A stretch of 64,000 bases of DNA, taken from assembly GCF_008831285.2 (NCBI RefSeq), contig NC_045139.1, positions 11,256,704-11,320,703 of the forward strand, given 5' to 3'. Made by a program: the position numbers and the translations under genes. Of the stretch, positions 34,704-46,900 are shown in pieces. The notes beneath the pieces were generated by a model. That model was given only the letters and a program-made list of their open reading frames with translations. It did no database searches and was not told the origin of the DNA. Within the stretch, counting starts at the first letter, position 1; each line of letters opens with the position of its first letter. Source of the stretch: Nymphaea colorata. Taxonomy: Eukaryota; Streptophyta; Magnoliopsida; Nymphaeales; Nymphaeaceae.

Positions 34704-34784
34704 GCAACTTATTCTCCTTATTCACTCATGAGAGAATAAGTTGTTTTATTCTCCTTCAGCAGTGAATGAAGGAGAATAAGTTGC
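34704..34784. repeat. Near-perfect 81-bp inverted repeat (hairpin)
   Basis: The left arm 34704-34725 (GCAACTTATTCTCCTTATTC + AC) is the reverse complement of the right arm 34762-34784, except for one inserted base. The loop is about 36 bp and itself contains GAGAATAAGTTG, a further copy of part of the right arm. It lies directly upstream of the LINE relic. Confidence 0.7.
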
Positions 34785-36600
34785 CTTCATTCACTCATGT
34801 AGTTGCTTTACCTTTACCTGGTCTAACAACAGTACGCGTCCGCCACACTTCAGATTTGAGTTGGTGGCTCGAAGATGAGAGCTTTTTGGCAGCCGTCGCC
34901 CATTGGTGGAGCACTCCTATTGAGGGGAGATGTGCCGCTTTTCGTCTTTCGCATAAGTTGCACGTCATTAGGAAGCATGCGCTTTTCTTGAAGTCCACAG
35001 TTCGGAAGGATAAGTTCTCTGCCGTTTCTTGTTCGGAGAATCAAGTCTTGCAGCTTTAGTCATTGTCCCCCTTTTCCCATACCTTCTTTCCCTTCGTCAC
35101 CTTGCCCATGAGTGGCGTATTTGTGACTCGATTTGGTTGCAACAGGGGAGACAAAGTAGTCGTTTCTTTCACCTTTTTACCTCCCAGAATAAGCGGCACT
35201 CCCACTTCTCATTCCTCATGATTGGTGATCGTTCCTTCACCCAGGATGACATCCTTACTGCTTTGTCCGACCATTATCCCACTTTCTATCAACCTGTGCT
35301 GCGGGTCCCTGCTACCCTCATTAGTCTTCATTTTCTTACTCTGTCAGTTTTGCTTGCGCTCAGCGTTGAGCATGCCTTCAGGGCAACAGTTTGGGCCCTT
35401 AAGGCTGGTAAGTCGCATGATGTTGTTGATGGTTTTCCTCTAGAGTTCATTTGAGTCTTTTGGCACTGTTGCCAGCCTAATGTCATGGCCTTTTGTTAGG
35501 AGTTTGCTACCAACTCCTCCATCCTACATGCCCTTGGTCTTTACAACCCACCCGTTACCAATTTCATCACTCTTGCAGTCTTTTTTTTGAGGAGCTGACC
35601 TCCCTTGGATTGTCTTGTGCGGCGGAAGGTTGTTACTCATCCTCGGTTCTTGGGAGGTTCTGGTATCAATGACCTCAACAGTACCTTTAGTGCATTATGG
35701 CATCTGAGCATCTCTCACCAGCCACTTTTCTCTTTTCTTAAGGTCAAATATACCATCCTTGCCCTACCAACGTTCATCTACCTGGCCCAGCCGCCCCCCC
35801 GCCTTGCCTCTTCTTGGCCCATTTCATCTACAACTTCATTTACCTTTGTTATCGTGCTACTTTTGGGCCAGCCATTCTATGGCTCTCCTGTCATGTTTTT
35901 TAGTTTTTTAGTCTTCCATTTCATGTCATGGTTTTCCTCTTGTTCTTTCTTGCGGGCCACATCAACACTTTAGATCATTTCCAACGTTTTGTGATCCATC
36001 TAGCTAACCAACGTTTTTTTTGCTTTTCTACTACAAAGTCAAGACACCATCTTTTTGTTAACTGTTGTCAGCTGCATGCTACCACTGGACATTCCCTGCC
36101 CTCTAAACTCCCCTCCCCCCTCTCTCAGAGGCAACTTCTTCTTTCCCTCTTTAACCTTCAATCAGCAGTGGTTGACATTTTACCTCATGGTCATGACTTA
36201 CTTTTTGTTGGTGGCAGGTTTGAGAAGAGCGCAATAACTGCATGTTCAAAGACACAACAATGAGTGTCACTTTAGGTTGATGTATCGTGAAGGTAGATGC
36301 CTACCTTACCCTTTGCATTAGTAGCAGGATGACTTTGACTTCTACCTATGGCTAGCTCGCTCAATCCCTCCTCCTTTTGTTTTCTTGTCCATGCTCACAT
36401 TTTTGTTTCTTCATGTTTTTTGCTCTTGTTTGCATTGCTATTTTTCTCTTTAAATGCTTTTACCTTTCTCTTTTATCACTGTTGTTTCGTGATGCCTTGT
36501 CACTGTTTTTGTGTTTGAATGAATTTTCATTCTATCAGCACTCATGTAATTTTTTTTACTGTTTAGCTTTTTTTAAAAAAATAAAATTCAAATAATGTTT
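34770..36600 (+). pseudogene. LINE (non-LTR retrotransposon) relic, internally deleted
   Basis: The open pieces follow the order of a plant L1-type ORF2. The endonuclease-to-RT linker has WWLEDESFLAAVAHWWSTP and then IWLQQGRQSSRFFHLFTSQNK (equivalent to the canonical WLKEGDRNTKFFH motif). Next is SHDVVDGFPLEF (equivalent to SPGPDGFPIEFY) at about 35410-35450. The C-terminal LGGSGINDLN follows (equivalent to GGLGIRDL) at about 35655. The reverse transcriptase core between them is almost entirely deleted. The 3' end has a T-rich stretch and AAAAAAATAAAATTC near 36575-36592, like a LINE tail. Several stops are present. Confidence 0.6.
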
Positions 36601-36700
36601 GGTTAGGAAAAGCAGGTGCAGCAGATTCCAGCGGTGACTTTCTTTTTTCATTCTTTCTTAGCACGCTGATCAAACATTTAGCAGGCCCATCAAACACCAT

Positions 36701-37087
36701 AAGGGGTGTTTGTTATGATGTTTGATGAGGCTGGAATTATAGAGTTGTAGAATTAAGATTCTCATTTTTTATGAAATGAGAATTGCGGTATCAAACAATT
36801 GTTTTTGATTATGAAATTATATACACACTTTTGGAATTATGATTCTATCTTAGGGGGTAAAATTATGGTTCTTGATCTCAGATTTTTTTCATCTCTTTTA
36901 AATCATTAATTTTAGATTTTTAATTCTTGTTTTATCAAACATGCCATTTTCAATTTTGAAATCAAAATTGCAGGCTATCAAACATAAAGAAAAACTAAAA
37001 TTTCATTCCAGTTCCAATTTAAGGTGAAATTTTGTTTTTAAAATTTTAATTTTAGAATCAAATTCAAGGTTATCAAACGCCCCTTAA
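36701..37087. mobile_element. Tourist-like MITE, about 387 bp
   Basis: The left end is (T)AAGGGGTGTTTGTTATGATG and the right end GGTTATCAAACGCCCCTTAA. These are imperfect terminal inverted repeats (GGGGTGTTTG/CAAACGCCCC) bordered by TAA/TTA trinucleotides, as in PIF/Harbinger MITEs. The interior is AT-rich and partly self-complementary, with repeated GATTCT/AGAATC and CAATTTT/AAAATTG words. No coding sequence is present. Similar ends occur at 29868 and near 46466-46480. Confidence 0.55.
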
Positions 37088-37584
37088 GTACTTTATGGAA
37101 TCATTGTTCCAGCTCTATCAAAAGCCCTTGAATTTGGATGGTGGAATAGGAAACTATTCCACTCTATTCCAGAATTATAATTCTAGAATTAAAAATGCTG
37201 GAGTTATAATCCTGGACCATCAAATGCTACCTCACAGTAGGCAAAGAGAAAATCTAATAATCACTTTGATTTTAAAGCCAAAACATGTTTACGTTTGAAA
37301 ACTATTCATTTTAACATCTTACTGAGAAATTTAAGCATTTAATTCTGTCAAAAATTAGCTGTGTTCTAAAAATACGACAATGATAGAAACATAATTCTCT
37401 CACACACCATTCGACTCGAAAAACATAACTCTGCTGCCTGTTCGTCTTGCTTGTTGCTCGTCTTCTTGGTTCCAACTTCTTATGCTCTTCCGTCCGCATA
37501 GGTGTGGTCGGCCCCGTCTTTGGGACTCATTCACCGACAGCAGTGGACGGAGCTCCTCCTCTCTTGTCCGCTGCATGCGCATGA

Positions 37585-39672
37585 ATGTGTCGCCGCCTAT
37601 GCTGGTGTCGTCGCAACCTTTCCTCTTCAATCCACAGCAGCCGCAGCAGTAGCAATCGCTTTCTTCACACATCCCTTATCAACAGCAACAGTACCAGCAG
37701 CACTACATCTTCCCAGTCCCTTCTGGGCTCTGCCCACGAAGACCGAGACAGCATCGGCAGTAGTATTGGCACCAGCTGTAATGATGTTCCTTCCTTCTTC
37801 CTCCCTTTCCGTTCGGAGTGGAGCAGCAGAAACGTCGCCATCTTTGACGTGCGGGAAGAGAGGTTGGTGGCTTTGCTGGATCGCTGCGCCTCGCCGCTCC
37901 ATCTCAAGCTCGTCCATGCCCACCTCCTCAGGCACGGCCTGGACCAAAGCAATTATGTTATCACTAAGCTGCTGCGCACGTTCACCAAGCTGTGCACCGA
38001 TATGGCGTATCCGCGCCTCCTCTTCCGCCAGGTCCGGTGGCCTAACGCCTTCCTGTGGACCGCCTTGATCCGGGGATATGCCCTCAATGGGCCTATCGCG
38101 GAGGCCCTCCATCTCTATGGCTCCATGAGGAGGAATGGCGCTAGTCCCACCTCCTTCACCTTCTCTGCCCTTCTCAAGGCTTGTTCTGCCATCGGTTCCG
38201 TTTATGCAGCTCGTGGGGTCCAAGCCCACACTATGATGCTCGCCTTCGATTCGGATCTCTTCGTGCAAAACACCCTTATCGACGGTTACGTGAGATTCGG
38301 GTGCTTAAGTGATGCTCGCAAGGTGTTCGACGAAATGCCTGAGAGAGATGTTATTTCATGGACGGCGCTGATTGTGGCGTATGCGAGGTGTAGTGATATG
38401 GAGGCTGCTCAGCGGTTGTTCAATGATTCACCACACAAGGATATGGTGGCGTGGACTGCCATGATTTGTAGCTATGCTCAGAACGCCAAGCCGAAAGAAG
38501 CACTCCAATTGTTTGATAGGATGTGTGCAGCAGGTGTCCCTACTGATGAGGTGACGTTGGTGGGCGTGATTTCTGCCTGTGCACAACTTGGTGCCGCTTC
38601 TTATGCGAAGTGGGTGCACAATGTGGCAGAGGAACGTGGGCTTGATGGAAACCTCGTTGTGGGATCAGCACTCATCGACATGTATGCGAAATGTGGGAAC
38701 ATCCAAGAGGCGTACCGAGTGTTTGAGAAGATGTCTGAGAGGAATGTTTACTCATACAGCGCAATGATTGTTGGCCTTGCAATGCATGGCCAGAGTAAAT
38801 CAGCTCTCGAGGTGTTCTCCTGCATGAAAGAAACTGATGTCAAGCCAAATTCAGTCACGTTTATTGGTGTCTTAACTGCCTGTAGTCATACAGGTATGGT
38901 CGACGAAGGGCGTCACTGTTTTACCAGCATGCAAGATGAATATGGGATTCTGCCTTCTGCTGATCACTATGCTTGTATGGTGGATCTCTTGGGACGTGCT
39001 GGCCGATTGGAAGAAGCATATGAGATGATCAAAAGTATGCCAGTTGAACCTCATGCAGGTGTATGGGGTGCATTGCTTGGAGCTTGTAGAATTCACAGTA
39101 ATGTGGATCTTGCGGAGATTGCAGCTCGCCAGCTTTTTAAGCTTGAGCCAGATGGTATCGGTAATCACATTCTGCTCTCCAACATATATGCTGCTGTCGG
39201 AAGATGGGAAGATGTATCCTCGGTACGGAAAATGATAAGAGAAAAAGGACTAAAAAAGAGTGCTGGGTATAGCTGGTTTGAAGCCAAGGATGGTAGAATT
39301 CATGAGTTCTTTGCAGGGGATAGCTCCCACCCTCTTTCCCGAGAGATATATGTGCTATTGGATGAATTATATGAGAAGTTGAAGATTTTGGGACATGTTC
39401 CTGTTCTGAATTCTGTTGTTTATGATGTCAGTGATGATGAGAAGGAGAGCATTCTTAGGCGGCACAGTGAGAGGCTGGCACTTGCCTTTGGCCTCCTTAG
39501 TACGAATCCTGGTACAACCATTCGCATTGTGAAGAACCTCCGCATCTGTGAAGATTGTCACTCTTTCATGAGGAAAGCCTCCTTGGTTGCAAATCGAATC
39601 ATTGTGGTGAGGGACAACCTGCGCTTTCACCATTTTCAAAATGGTGTTTGTTCTTGTAATGATTTTTGGTGA
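37585..39672 (+). CDS. PPR protein of the PLS class with E/E+ and DYW deaminase domains
   Basis: This intronless gene of 695 codons begins with an Arg/Ser-rich 60-residue leader that suits mitochondrial or plastid import. PPR repeats run from about residue 95 to 480. Characteristic motifs include DVISWTALIVAYAR, DMVAWTAMICSYAQ, LIDMYAKCGN and CMVDLLGRAGRLEEA. The E/E+ region (GLKKSAGYSWFE, HEFFAGDSSHP) follows at about 545-580. The DYW domain has the catalytic zinc and glutamate motif HSE (627-629), CEDC (655-658), CSC (689-691) and the ending NDFW instead of DYW. The family binds organellar RNA and usually performs C-to-U editing. The deaminase residues I can check are present. From memory it resembles Arabidopsis At5g44230; no search was run. 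The target transcript is unknown. Confidence 0.93.
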   Translation: MCRRLCWCRRNLSSSIHSSRSSSNRFLHTSLINSNSTSSTTSSQSLLGSAHEDRDSIGSSIGTSCNDVPSFFLPFRSEWSSRNVAIFDVREERLVALLDRCASPLHLKLVHAHLLRHGLDQSNYVITKLLRTFTKLCTDMAYPRLLFRQVRWPNAFLWTALIRGYALNGPIAEALHLYGSMRRNGASPTSFTFSALLKACSAIGSVYAARGVQAHTMMLAFDSDLFVQNTLIDGYVRFGCLSDARKVFDEMPERDVISWTALIVAYARCSDMEAAQRLFNDSPHKDMVAWTAMICSYAQNAKPKEALQLFDRMCAAGVPTDEVTLVGVISACAQLGAASYAKWVHNVAEERGLDGNLVVGSALIDMYAKCGNIQEAYRVFEKMSERNVYSYSAMIVGLAMHGQSKSALEVFSCMKETDVKPNSVTFIGVLTACSHTGMVDEGRHCFTSMQDEYGILPSADHYACMVDLLGRAGRLEEAYEMIKSMPVEPHAGVWGALLGACRIHSNVDLAEIAARQLFKLEPDGIGNHILLSNIYAAVGRWEDVSSVRKMIREKGLKKSAGYSWFEAKDGRIHEFFAGDSSHPLSREIYVLLDELYEKLKILGHVPVLNSVVYDVSDDEKESILRRHSERLALAFGLLSTNPGTTIRIVKNLRICEDCHSFMRKASLVANRIIVVRDNLRFHHFQNGVCSCNDFW

Positions 39673-42600
39673 AAGATGAAATACAAAGTTACCAGATCAT
39701 ATGGTTGATTCTTTTGCTAGGATAACTAAATCTCTTGCCAATATTTCTGTAATCTCAAACTATCGAATTTTTTTTTCTCCGCTACTGAAGATATACTAAA
39801 AGATCAAGGTATACTTTAAAGATCATGATTCTATAAAAAGGAGTGTTTGTTTTGTAGAAGCAATGGGTACAACTTTATGGTTTCTTTATTATTCTGCGTG
39901 AAGTTTTTTTTACGTGCCTACCGGCAGTCTTAGTACTGTTGTTTATATTATCTTCCTTTCAGGTGGTTCTTTATGTTGACCATACAGATTGGTGATTTGA
40001 GAAATGAAAATGCTAATGGTCCTAAGGATAGCAGGCATGGATTTCATTCTCATGGTGACAATTTTTTTTCTTTGACAGGGAAATTGCTTCAATTAAACAG
40101 ACTCTAATAGTGCATCCTGGTACTGAGCTCTTGACCTTACTCAAACTTGAAAGTTTTAACCCTCTAGACAAGGGATGGAGCTTTCATTGGCTCATTCTGG
40201 AAGCCAGTCCACTTAAATCAACAAATTGGGTACTCAGTGAATGGGAAGCAAGTAAAATGTAAATTAGAAATGTGAAAAAAATGGCTATAGTACGTATGTT
40301 CATCGCTCAAAGAAGTTCACTAAGTAGGTGAACTTCAAGTTGCTAGGCCTAGCATAAGCAGACATTCATCAAGATGGACCCAAATGCCAGCGCTTAGAGA
40401 GCACTCTCATGGGAATCACTCCACTACAACAAAGCTTAGCAGTAGCAATGGTCTACATAACTTCCCACTGAACGTAGAAAAAAGGGAATTTTCGTCTCTG
40501 AAAAATTTTGAAAGTTTCTGAGGTGATTTTATATTTCTCGAAAACAGTTATAAGAACCTTTCCTACTTTGTTCATCTTATTTTTTCTCTTCCTTTGCTCT
40601 CTCCTCTCTCGGATGTTCTCATCATTTTTCCCAAGGGTTTCATTGTTAACCAGGAGACGTGGAGGTGGATTCCAACCAGCCCTGGTTTCCAATGACACAT
40701 AGGAGAGAGGACAATACTAAAGCCTAAAGGGCTGCTGATCATGGAAGCTGCAGAAGAGCAACAGCAGAAGAATGAAGGAGAGACTGCTGGATAAATATGT
40801 AAGAAGCACCTAGCAGAGGAAGATGGGAAGAACAAGGTCTCGCCTGAGAAGTTTGCCTCCACACTCAAGCTATGCTTTCCATTTTTCTCCGTTTTGGTTT
40901 TTATCTTTTTCATCTGAGGCTTTTTCTTTCTTTTTCAGTAGAAGACAAGCTCTTTGCTATTGGCATTCTTGTTTTTTTTTTACCACTTCTCAGAAGGCAG
41001 ATAGATCTGGCCACTGAATGAATTCAGGCCAAAGGAAAAAAAAAAAAAGCCTTACATGATCTGCTAATCAGCAGGACCTCAGCCTCTCTTTTTGTTAAGA
41101 TCTAGATAGGTTTTTGTTCATGACTAGATATTTTTTTCTTCATCACTTTGTCAATATATACTGAAAATTGTATATCTGGATACAATTCATCAATGTCTAA
41201 TCAATTTTGATCCACTGTTCTCATCAAGGGTGAGACTTGAAAACACATTTACAATCTGAATAGGTGCAACAAGATCTGAATCATTTTCTTTTGAACAGTG
41301 ATGAGCTCTTTGGCAATTTGAAGCATTTCTCGAAATGTGTAATTTTTTTAGAAATGTAATGAAATTGGGCATATAGATCTATGGACCAAATGATGAATTT
41401 TAAAGCTTCGGCTTTTTATTAACCCTATTTTTTCCAGTCATATCTTTTTGAGGATCAAGTTTTCAAGTCAAAGATCGCTTCAGAATAATTTGTAGACATG
41501 GACACCTAATTCTTTTGGTGTTTTCATAAATGAAATTAATGAGTCAAGGGGACCTGGGTCTCAGCATGATCTTGTTCTTTTTCATCTGGTTTTCAAATAG
41601 CTGTTATCAGTTATGTTACTTAATATTTCTTGAGTTTGTCTGAGCTTACAGGTTGGGTAGTTGGTAGTTGATGGCTAACATTAGGATGTGTGTTTCAAGT
41701 TCAGAAAGTATTCATTGTCTTCAAGTTCCAACCATATTTAGAGATTCTTATCTGGTCATGACATTGGATATTCTGGAACTGCCATTTTATTGAAACCCTT
41801 GAGCTTACTTGCTAGTATTAATGAGTAATGGTTCATTCTTTAGTTTGATCATTGCAATTCTATTTATTGGCAGATCATTGATTGCATTTCTTATTCTGTG
41901 CTTATGATGATTCTTATTTGCCTTTTTTTTTTAAATTTTTCTGTTTCAGCAGGTTATGGGTTCATTAGTTACATTTTCATCTCAAGTTAATCTGACTGAT
42001 TTAGTTCATTAACTGAAGTTTGTTGACAACGGAGGTTCTTCTGAAGTATATGCTTCTGAGGTTACTGCAGAGGATAAAAACAGCAGCCAGTAGGAAATTT
42101 TGTGGTCCAACTGCATTTCAAGTACCCTTGGACAAAATTCAGTCAATCCATTATTAGGATTGTTCCACTTCCTATTGTAAATATACTGATGATGAGTTCC
42201 AGTCAACCACTAAAGAGTTATAGGAGTATTGTTTGCGTCTCCTTTTGAAGTTTTAGCTTGGATCATCTCTTAGGTACCTGCTTAATTTTCCTAATTGTAC
42301 CAATTAAATTATGTTAGTTCTTACCAAGTTTGAGATTGTGGTCCCAAGCACACAGTTGAGCAGAAGTCTTGAAATTATAGATTAAACTTTCTAATATTTA
42401 GGTTATCGTTTATGTCTTTTATGTGCTGATTGTCAAATTCATACTTTCACACGTGGTCACAGAAAGCACGTTTTTTTTTTATAAAATGCAAAAAAATGCG
42501 ATAAATTAACTGGCAGTTTAAAACTAAAAAAAAGCACTTTTTTTTTTGAAAAAAATGCATTTTTAATGCATTTTTTTTCAGTTTTTTCATTTTTTTAGTT

Positions 42601-43200
42601 TTTTAATGTCAAAACAGTTTTTTTTTTTCATTTTCTATTTTTAATGTCAAACAGTTTTTAGTTTTTTGTAATGTCAAACAGTTTTTATCAGCAGATTGTT
42701 TCCTGATTTTCTGTCCTCCTTCCTGGGCAGGTACTTGTAAAAATGTCTCTATCCTATGTCTCATTAATTAGCTACTGTCTCTGAAAAGGTTTGTGAAGCT
42801 TTAGATTCTCATTTCCTTTTTCTGTTTTCCTTGTCAAGAAGTGTGGTTGAATCAGAGATTATCATTATGTGAACAAATCAAACTTTAATTCTGATATTGA
42901 AAGGCTCCATTTGAAATTCTGGAATTGGAAGTAGCCCTGTGATATGGCTTATCTGCATCTGTTACTGCAGTACAAAGTAAATGACCTGAGTTTTGAAGCT
43001 CACTGCGCTGGAATTTGCTATTACTAGGTCTTGTTTTATTAGTGATTAACATGTTCTGTATGCTGCAGATTATATAGACCCTGTTTGTTGAAGTTGGGTT
43101 TCATCAGGTGGCAGTAGTCGAGGAGGATCAGATGGTGCAAACAGCGTTGGAGTTACATATAAAGTCCAGTCTTTGATCTTCCATTGCTTCTGTAACGAAC
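39673..43200. other. PPR gene 3' flank, no supportable gene
   Basis: AT-rich DNA. Two short exon-like pieces occur: 42020-42091, a frame ending EVTAEDKNSSQ with a TAG, and 43069-43200, after a CTGCAG acceptor-like site, Gly/Ser-rich. They could be untranslated exons or accidental. An A/T homopolymer cluster with GCATTTTT words lies at 42468-42690. No domain was recognised. Confidence 0.4.
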
Positions 43201-43289
43201 AATATTGGCTTCTATGATAATAAATATTTTTTGTAAACTAATTGCGCTCTCTCTCTCTTATTTGCCTATGATAATGAATCCATTGCTTG

Positions 43290-43337
43290 TGTGTGCGCCC
43301 GCGACAGGCCTGGGCATCGGCCGGGCCCGACACTTGA

Positions 43338-43375
<38 letters not shown>

Positions 43376-43920
43376 TGTGTGTGCGTGTGTGCGCAACAGG
43401 CCGGGGCATCGGCCCAGCGCGATGCTTGAGCTCAGGCCCAGCTCGGTTAAAATAAAAAATATTTTTTTATAAAATATATTTTAATAATAATATATATATT
43501 ATTATTAAATAAAATAATATAAAAAATAAATGGAGCCAAATCGAGCCGGTCGGGCCGGGTATCCGAGCTTGATGTTCATGCTTAGTGTGCAAGGATGTTC
43601 ATTGCAAGGATAAACTGTTGCTAGAGGCTTAAAATCGTGCCCAAAGATTTCTAGAAGCAAGGGGTCTAGCAACGGTTTGTACTATCTATAGGTAAGGTTT
43701 TGAACTTTTGCTACACGTTTTTATCAACGGGCTTTTCAAGTTTTTTGCAGCGGTTTAGGCCGTCAGAACCGATTTTCTTGTAGTGCTACTCCAATTCAAA
43801 CTGTTACTGTACCTAATGTCATGTTGCATTTGTTGTTGGGCACCAGGGGTAAGCATCGGGCTGGACCAGGCCAGCCCGATTCAAAGTCGGACCCGGGCTG
43901 ATGAATTCAAGCCCATGCTT
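43290..43920. repeat. GGGCC-word repeat cluster
   Basis: GC-rich words (GGCATCGGCCGGGCCC, GGCCCAGCTCGG, CGGGCCGGGTATCCGAGC) are interspersed with CT, TA and GT runs at 43330-43392. A second partial copy begins AGGGGTAAGCATCGGGCTGG at about 43847. The layout resembles the GAGCTCGA elements: outer repeated short words around AT-rich filler. No coding sequence. Confidence 0.45.
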
Positions 43921-46900
43921 TATCTGGGAGGTATCTGATTCAATTAATAGATAACCATATCAGATAATGACGTGAAGAATTAAAAACACAGTATGGTTTT
44001 GTATTTAATTTGTACATTTGGATATGAATTTCTCAAATTATATCTGATCCCTCAGATGTGGTGATAGCTACGTTTGATCATATGAACTTAATTCGTTTAG
44101 AGAGAAAATTCTTTTACCACACAAACACACGGTTGTTGTACGAGTTCAACTCACTCCGGCAGAATATCCCAATCTTGAATGCAGTTTCAGGCAAAACTGA
44201 CAATAAAAATGCGATCCGGATATCTGAAAACCTTAAAAATTATTTGTGAGATAGATTGGATTTTGTCAGCCAAAAGTGTTCAAATAGTGACTTCTATATA
44301 GAATTCTTACTGAATAAGACATTACCAAAACGACATGGAGATCATCACATCCTTAGCTACTCTTGTGAAATCCACAACTCATAGCTACTTCGCCACTGTT
44401 TTTGGTGGCAGAATGCATCTTTTCTTATGTAAAATAACCATCCATTCTTGGTATCACTCACATTTTTTCAAAAATACTGTATTCGGATTTAATCCTAAAC
44501 CCAAAACAAATTTGCAACTATTCGATCTAAAATGAATTTTAAACCCAAGTTTAGATCCAAATCAAGCATTTCAAACTCAAAATCCAAAATCGAGTTCAAA
44601 ACGACAAAGTCTGGTACCATGAGTGCCGCTCAGGTGCACAAACCTTCCTTTCATGCCTCGTCCTCTCATCACTAGAACACGTCGGTGGCTAATTAAACCG
44701 AATCTGGATTCAAAACGAGGCGGAGTCACTCAAGACAGAATCGGCCGCCCATTTATAACAAAACCTATTTCTATACATTTTTTTTTAAAAATGTTTTATG
44801 CTTTCTATATAAACAACCATTTTTAAATTTTACTTGATTTTGGAATCAGAAGCCTATGTGAATCCATCAAATCTGTTATACAAGGGTCAAGTGACTACCT
44901 ACACGAAAAGATGCATGTCATTCATCAGCAGACGTTTAAGGTTTGAGTCATGTTCCAAAGCATAAACCGGAATTTCATGACTGCATGAAAGCTGGCGCTC
45001 TAACTTGTGATATATTAGTGGTAGTGTATGCTTTTCTTGCGTCTTTCCATTTGGTGGGACATATTAACTGAAATAATTCAACAATATGCAATTCATTGTC
45101 CTTTATGTATAGGCCAAAGGGCAATGATTTTTAACGAGACAACTTTCTCAGAAGCTGCTCATATTCTTGCTTCAAAAGATGAACTCTTGAAGTATATATG
45201 CCGAATATTATGGTGTAACATACACAAGAAACCTTCTCGTAAACTAGGCAAAGAAGCAGCAGCAGCCGGCAAAATAAAATATTTGAAATGAAATGCTTTG
45301 GATTTAGTTGGAAGTCGGGTCGGATCTCAAATTGGAATATATTCCCCAAATCCAGGCGCCATCCAATCTTGTGTGTACGCTTAGACCATGAGAACAGGGG
45401 CTTGAACTTGGAAACTCTACACCAAGGTGAACGACCAAGTCTCTCAACTTAAAAAGGTCCACCCCAAATAAATTTAATTAAAAAAGAGAAAAAAAAACCT
45501 ATAGTTTAAAAATGCTAAACACATATTTCTAAGCCAAAATTACTTTTCTTGGTGTAAGGAAAAGATGATGCATGATCAATTTTGTAATTCTTTGTGCCAC
45601 TTTTTTTGCATTCTTCATTCTTGGAGACGCGCTCACGGCTCATGAGAATCATTCTCTTTGCAACCATGTGAAAGAACTGTTGTCCAAACACTTGATAGAG
45701 AAGAGAGAGATTTTTTTTTTTTTTTTTGAAGAGACAGAGTAACCTATGTTTGTGACAGATGACTTGTAGTCTTGTGGCTGTTGCCATCTGTTATGAATTT
45801 TTAATATAAACATTATTTCCTGTAGGGAGAATTGCCAGCTTACCAATGTTTGTGTCCTAGTTGCAAATATCTTTTATGGGTTTTAAACGGCAAGTTTTTT
45901 CTCTACATGCTTGCTCGAGAAAATTTCTCTACTTCAAAAAAGATTAAAAAGAAAAATCCTTCAGATAAAATGCAAAAAATGTAAAAGTAAAAAAGCAGTA
46001 ATAGAAAATATGGAAATACACAAATGCAAAAAAAAAGCATTTTTCCTTTTTTGGGAGTTTTTTGTTTTGTAGTCTTTTTTCAAAACACGGGTCTTTTGCA
46101 GTTTTATTCGGTTTATATTTTTTTTTAAGTATAAAAGAATTTAAAACAATTTCTTTTAAACTTGTTTTTTTATACTAGTATGGTTTATATTTCTTACCAA
46201 GCTTTTCATATTCCTAAACAGCTGTCGCACTTATGTGGTACTACTGGTGCTTCTTCGATAGAGCACACGTCCGGTACGGTTAGTTGAATCATGACAAACA
46301 ATAGCCTCACTAGTAACAAATTGTTACTGTCCAATGAAACTGCTTGCAGATTCATAAACCCCTATAACATACTGAATCTACTTCAAATTTTTTAAGACCC
46401 ATAATATAATGCTCTATGCATCTATGCCAAATTTTTAGGCCAAACCACTGGAAGAAAATAATCTGTGTATCAAACGGCCCCTAAAGGTATTAATCAACCT
46501 TATAAAAAGCATATCTATTTGTTTGCATGTGCCGTTAATACCACGTTTCTCACGTGAGTTTTTTTTTTTTTGTTTTGTTGGAAGATATTTTTAATTTTTG
46601 GTAAGGCTGTTTTTCTCATTCTCTAAAAAATAATTTTTTCACTCTCTTTATTTTGTTTCATATGGGGGTTCATCTTTCTTTCTCCATTTTCTGATTAAAG
46701 GGCATTTTCATCTTTTTCTTCCTTATTTAGGTAAAGTGTATAATTTTAATAAACTAATTACATAAGGATTATCTTTCCCGTAAAAAACTGTCAAATAAGG
46801 TTTGAAGTAGAATTCCACAAGCCTGATAGTGAGAAAATATTGGGCAAAATGTAATTTAGTGATGGAGGGTAACAGTGCAAAAGATTAATCCAGCCTTTTT

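Noticed and set aside
37627-38268. 213-codon open frame opposite the PPR gene
   Set aside because: It is the antisense shadow of the PPR coding region, with no domain of its own.
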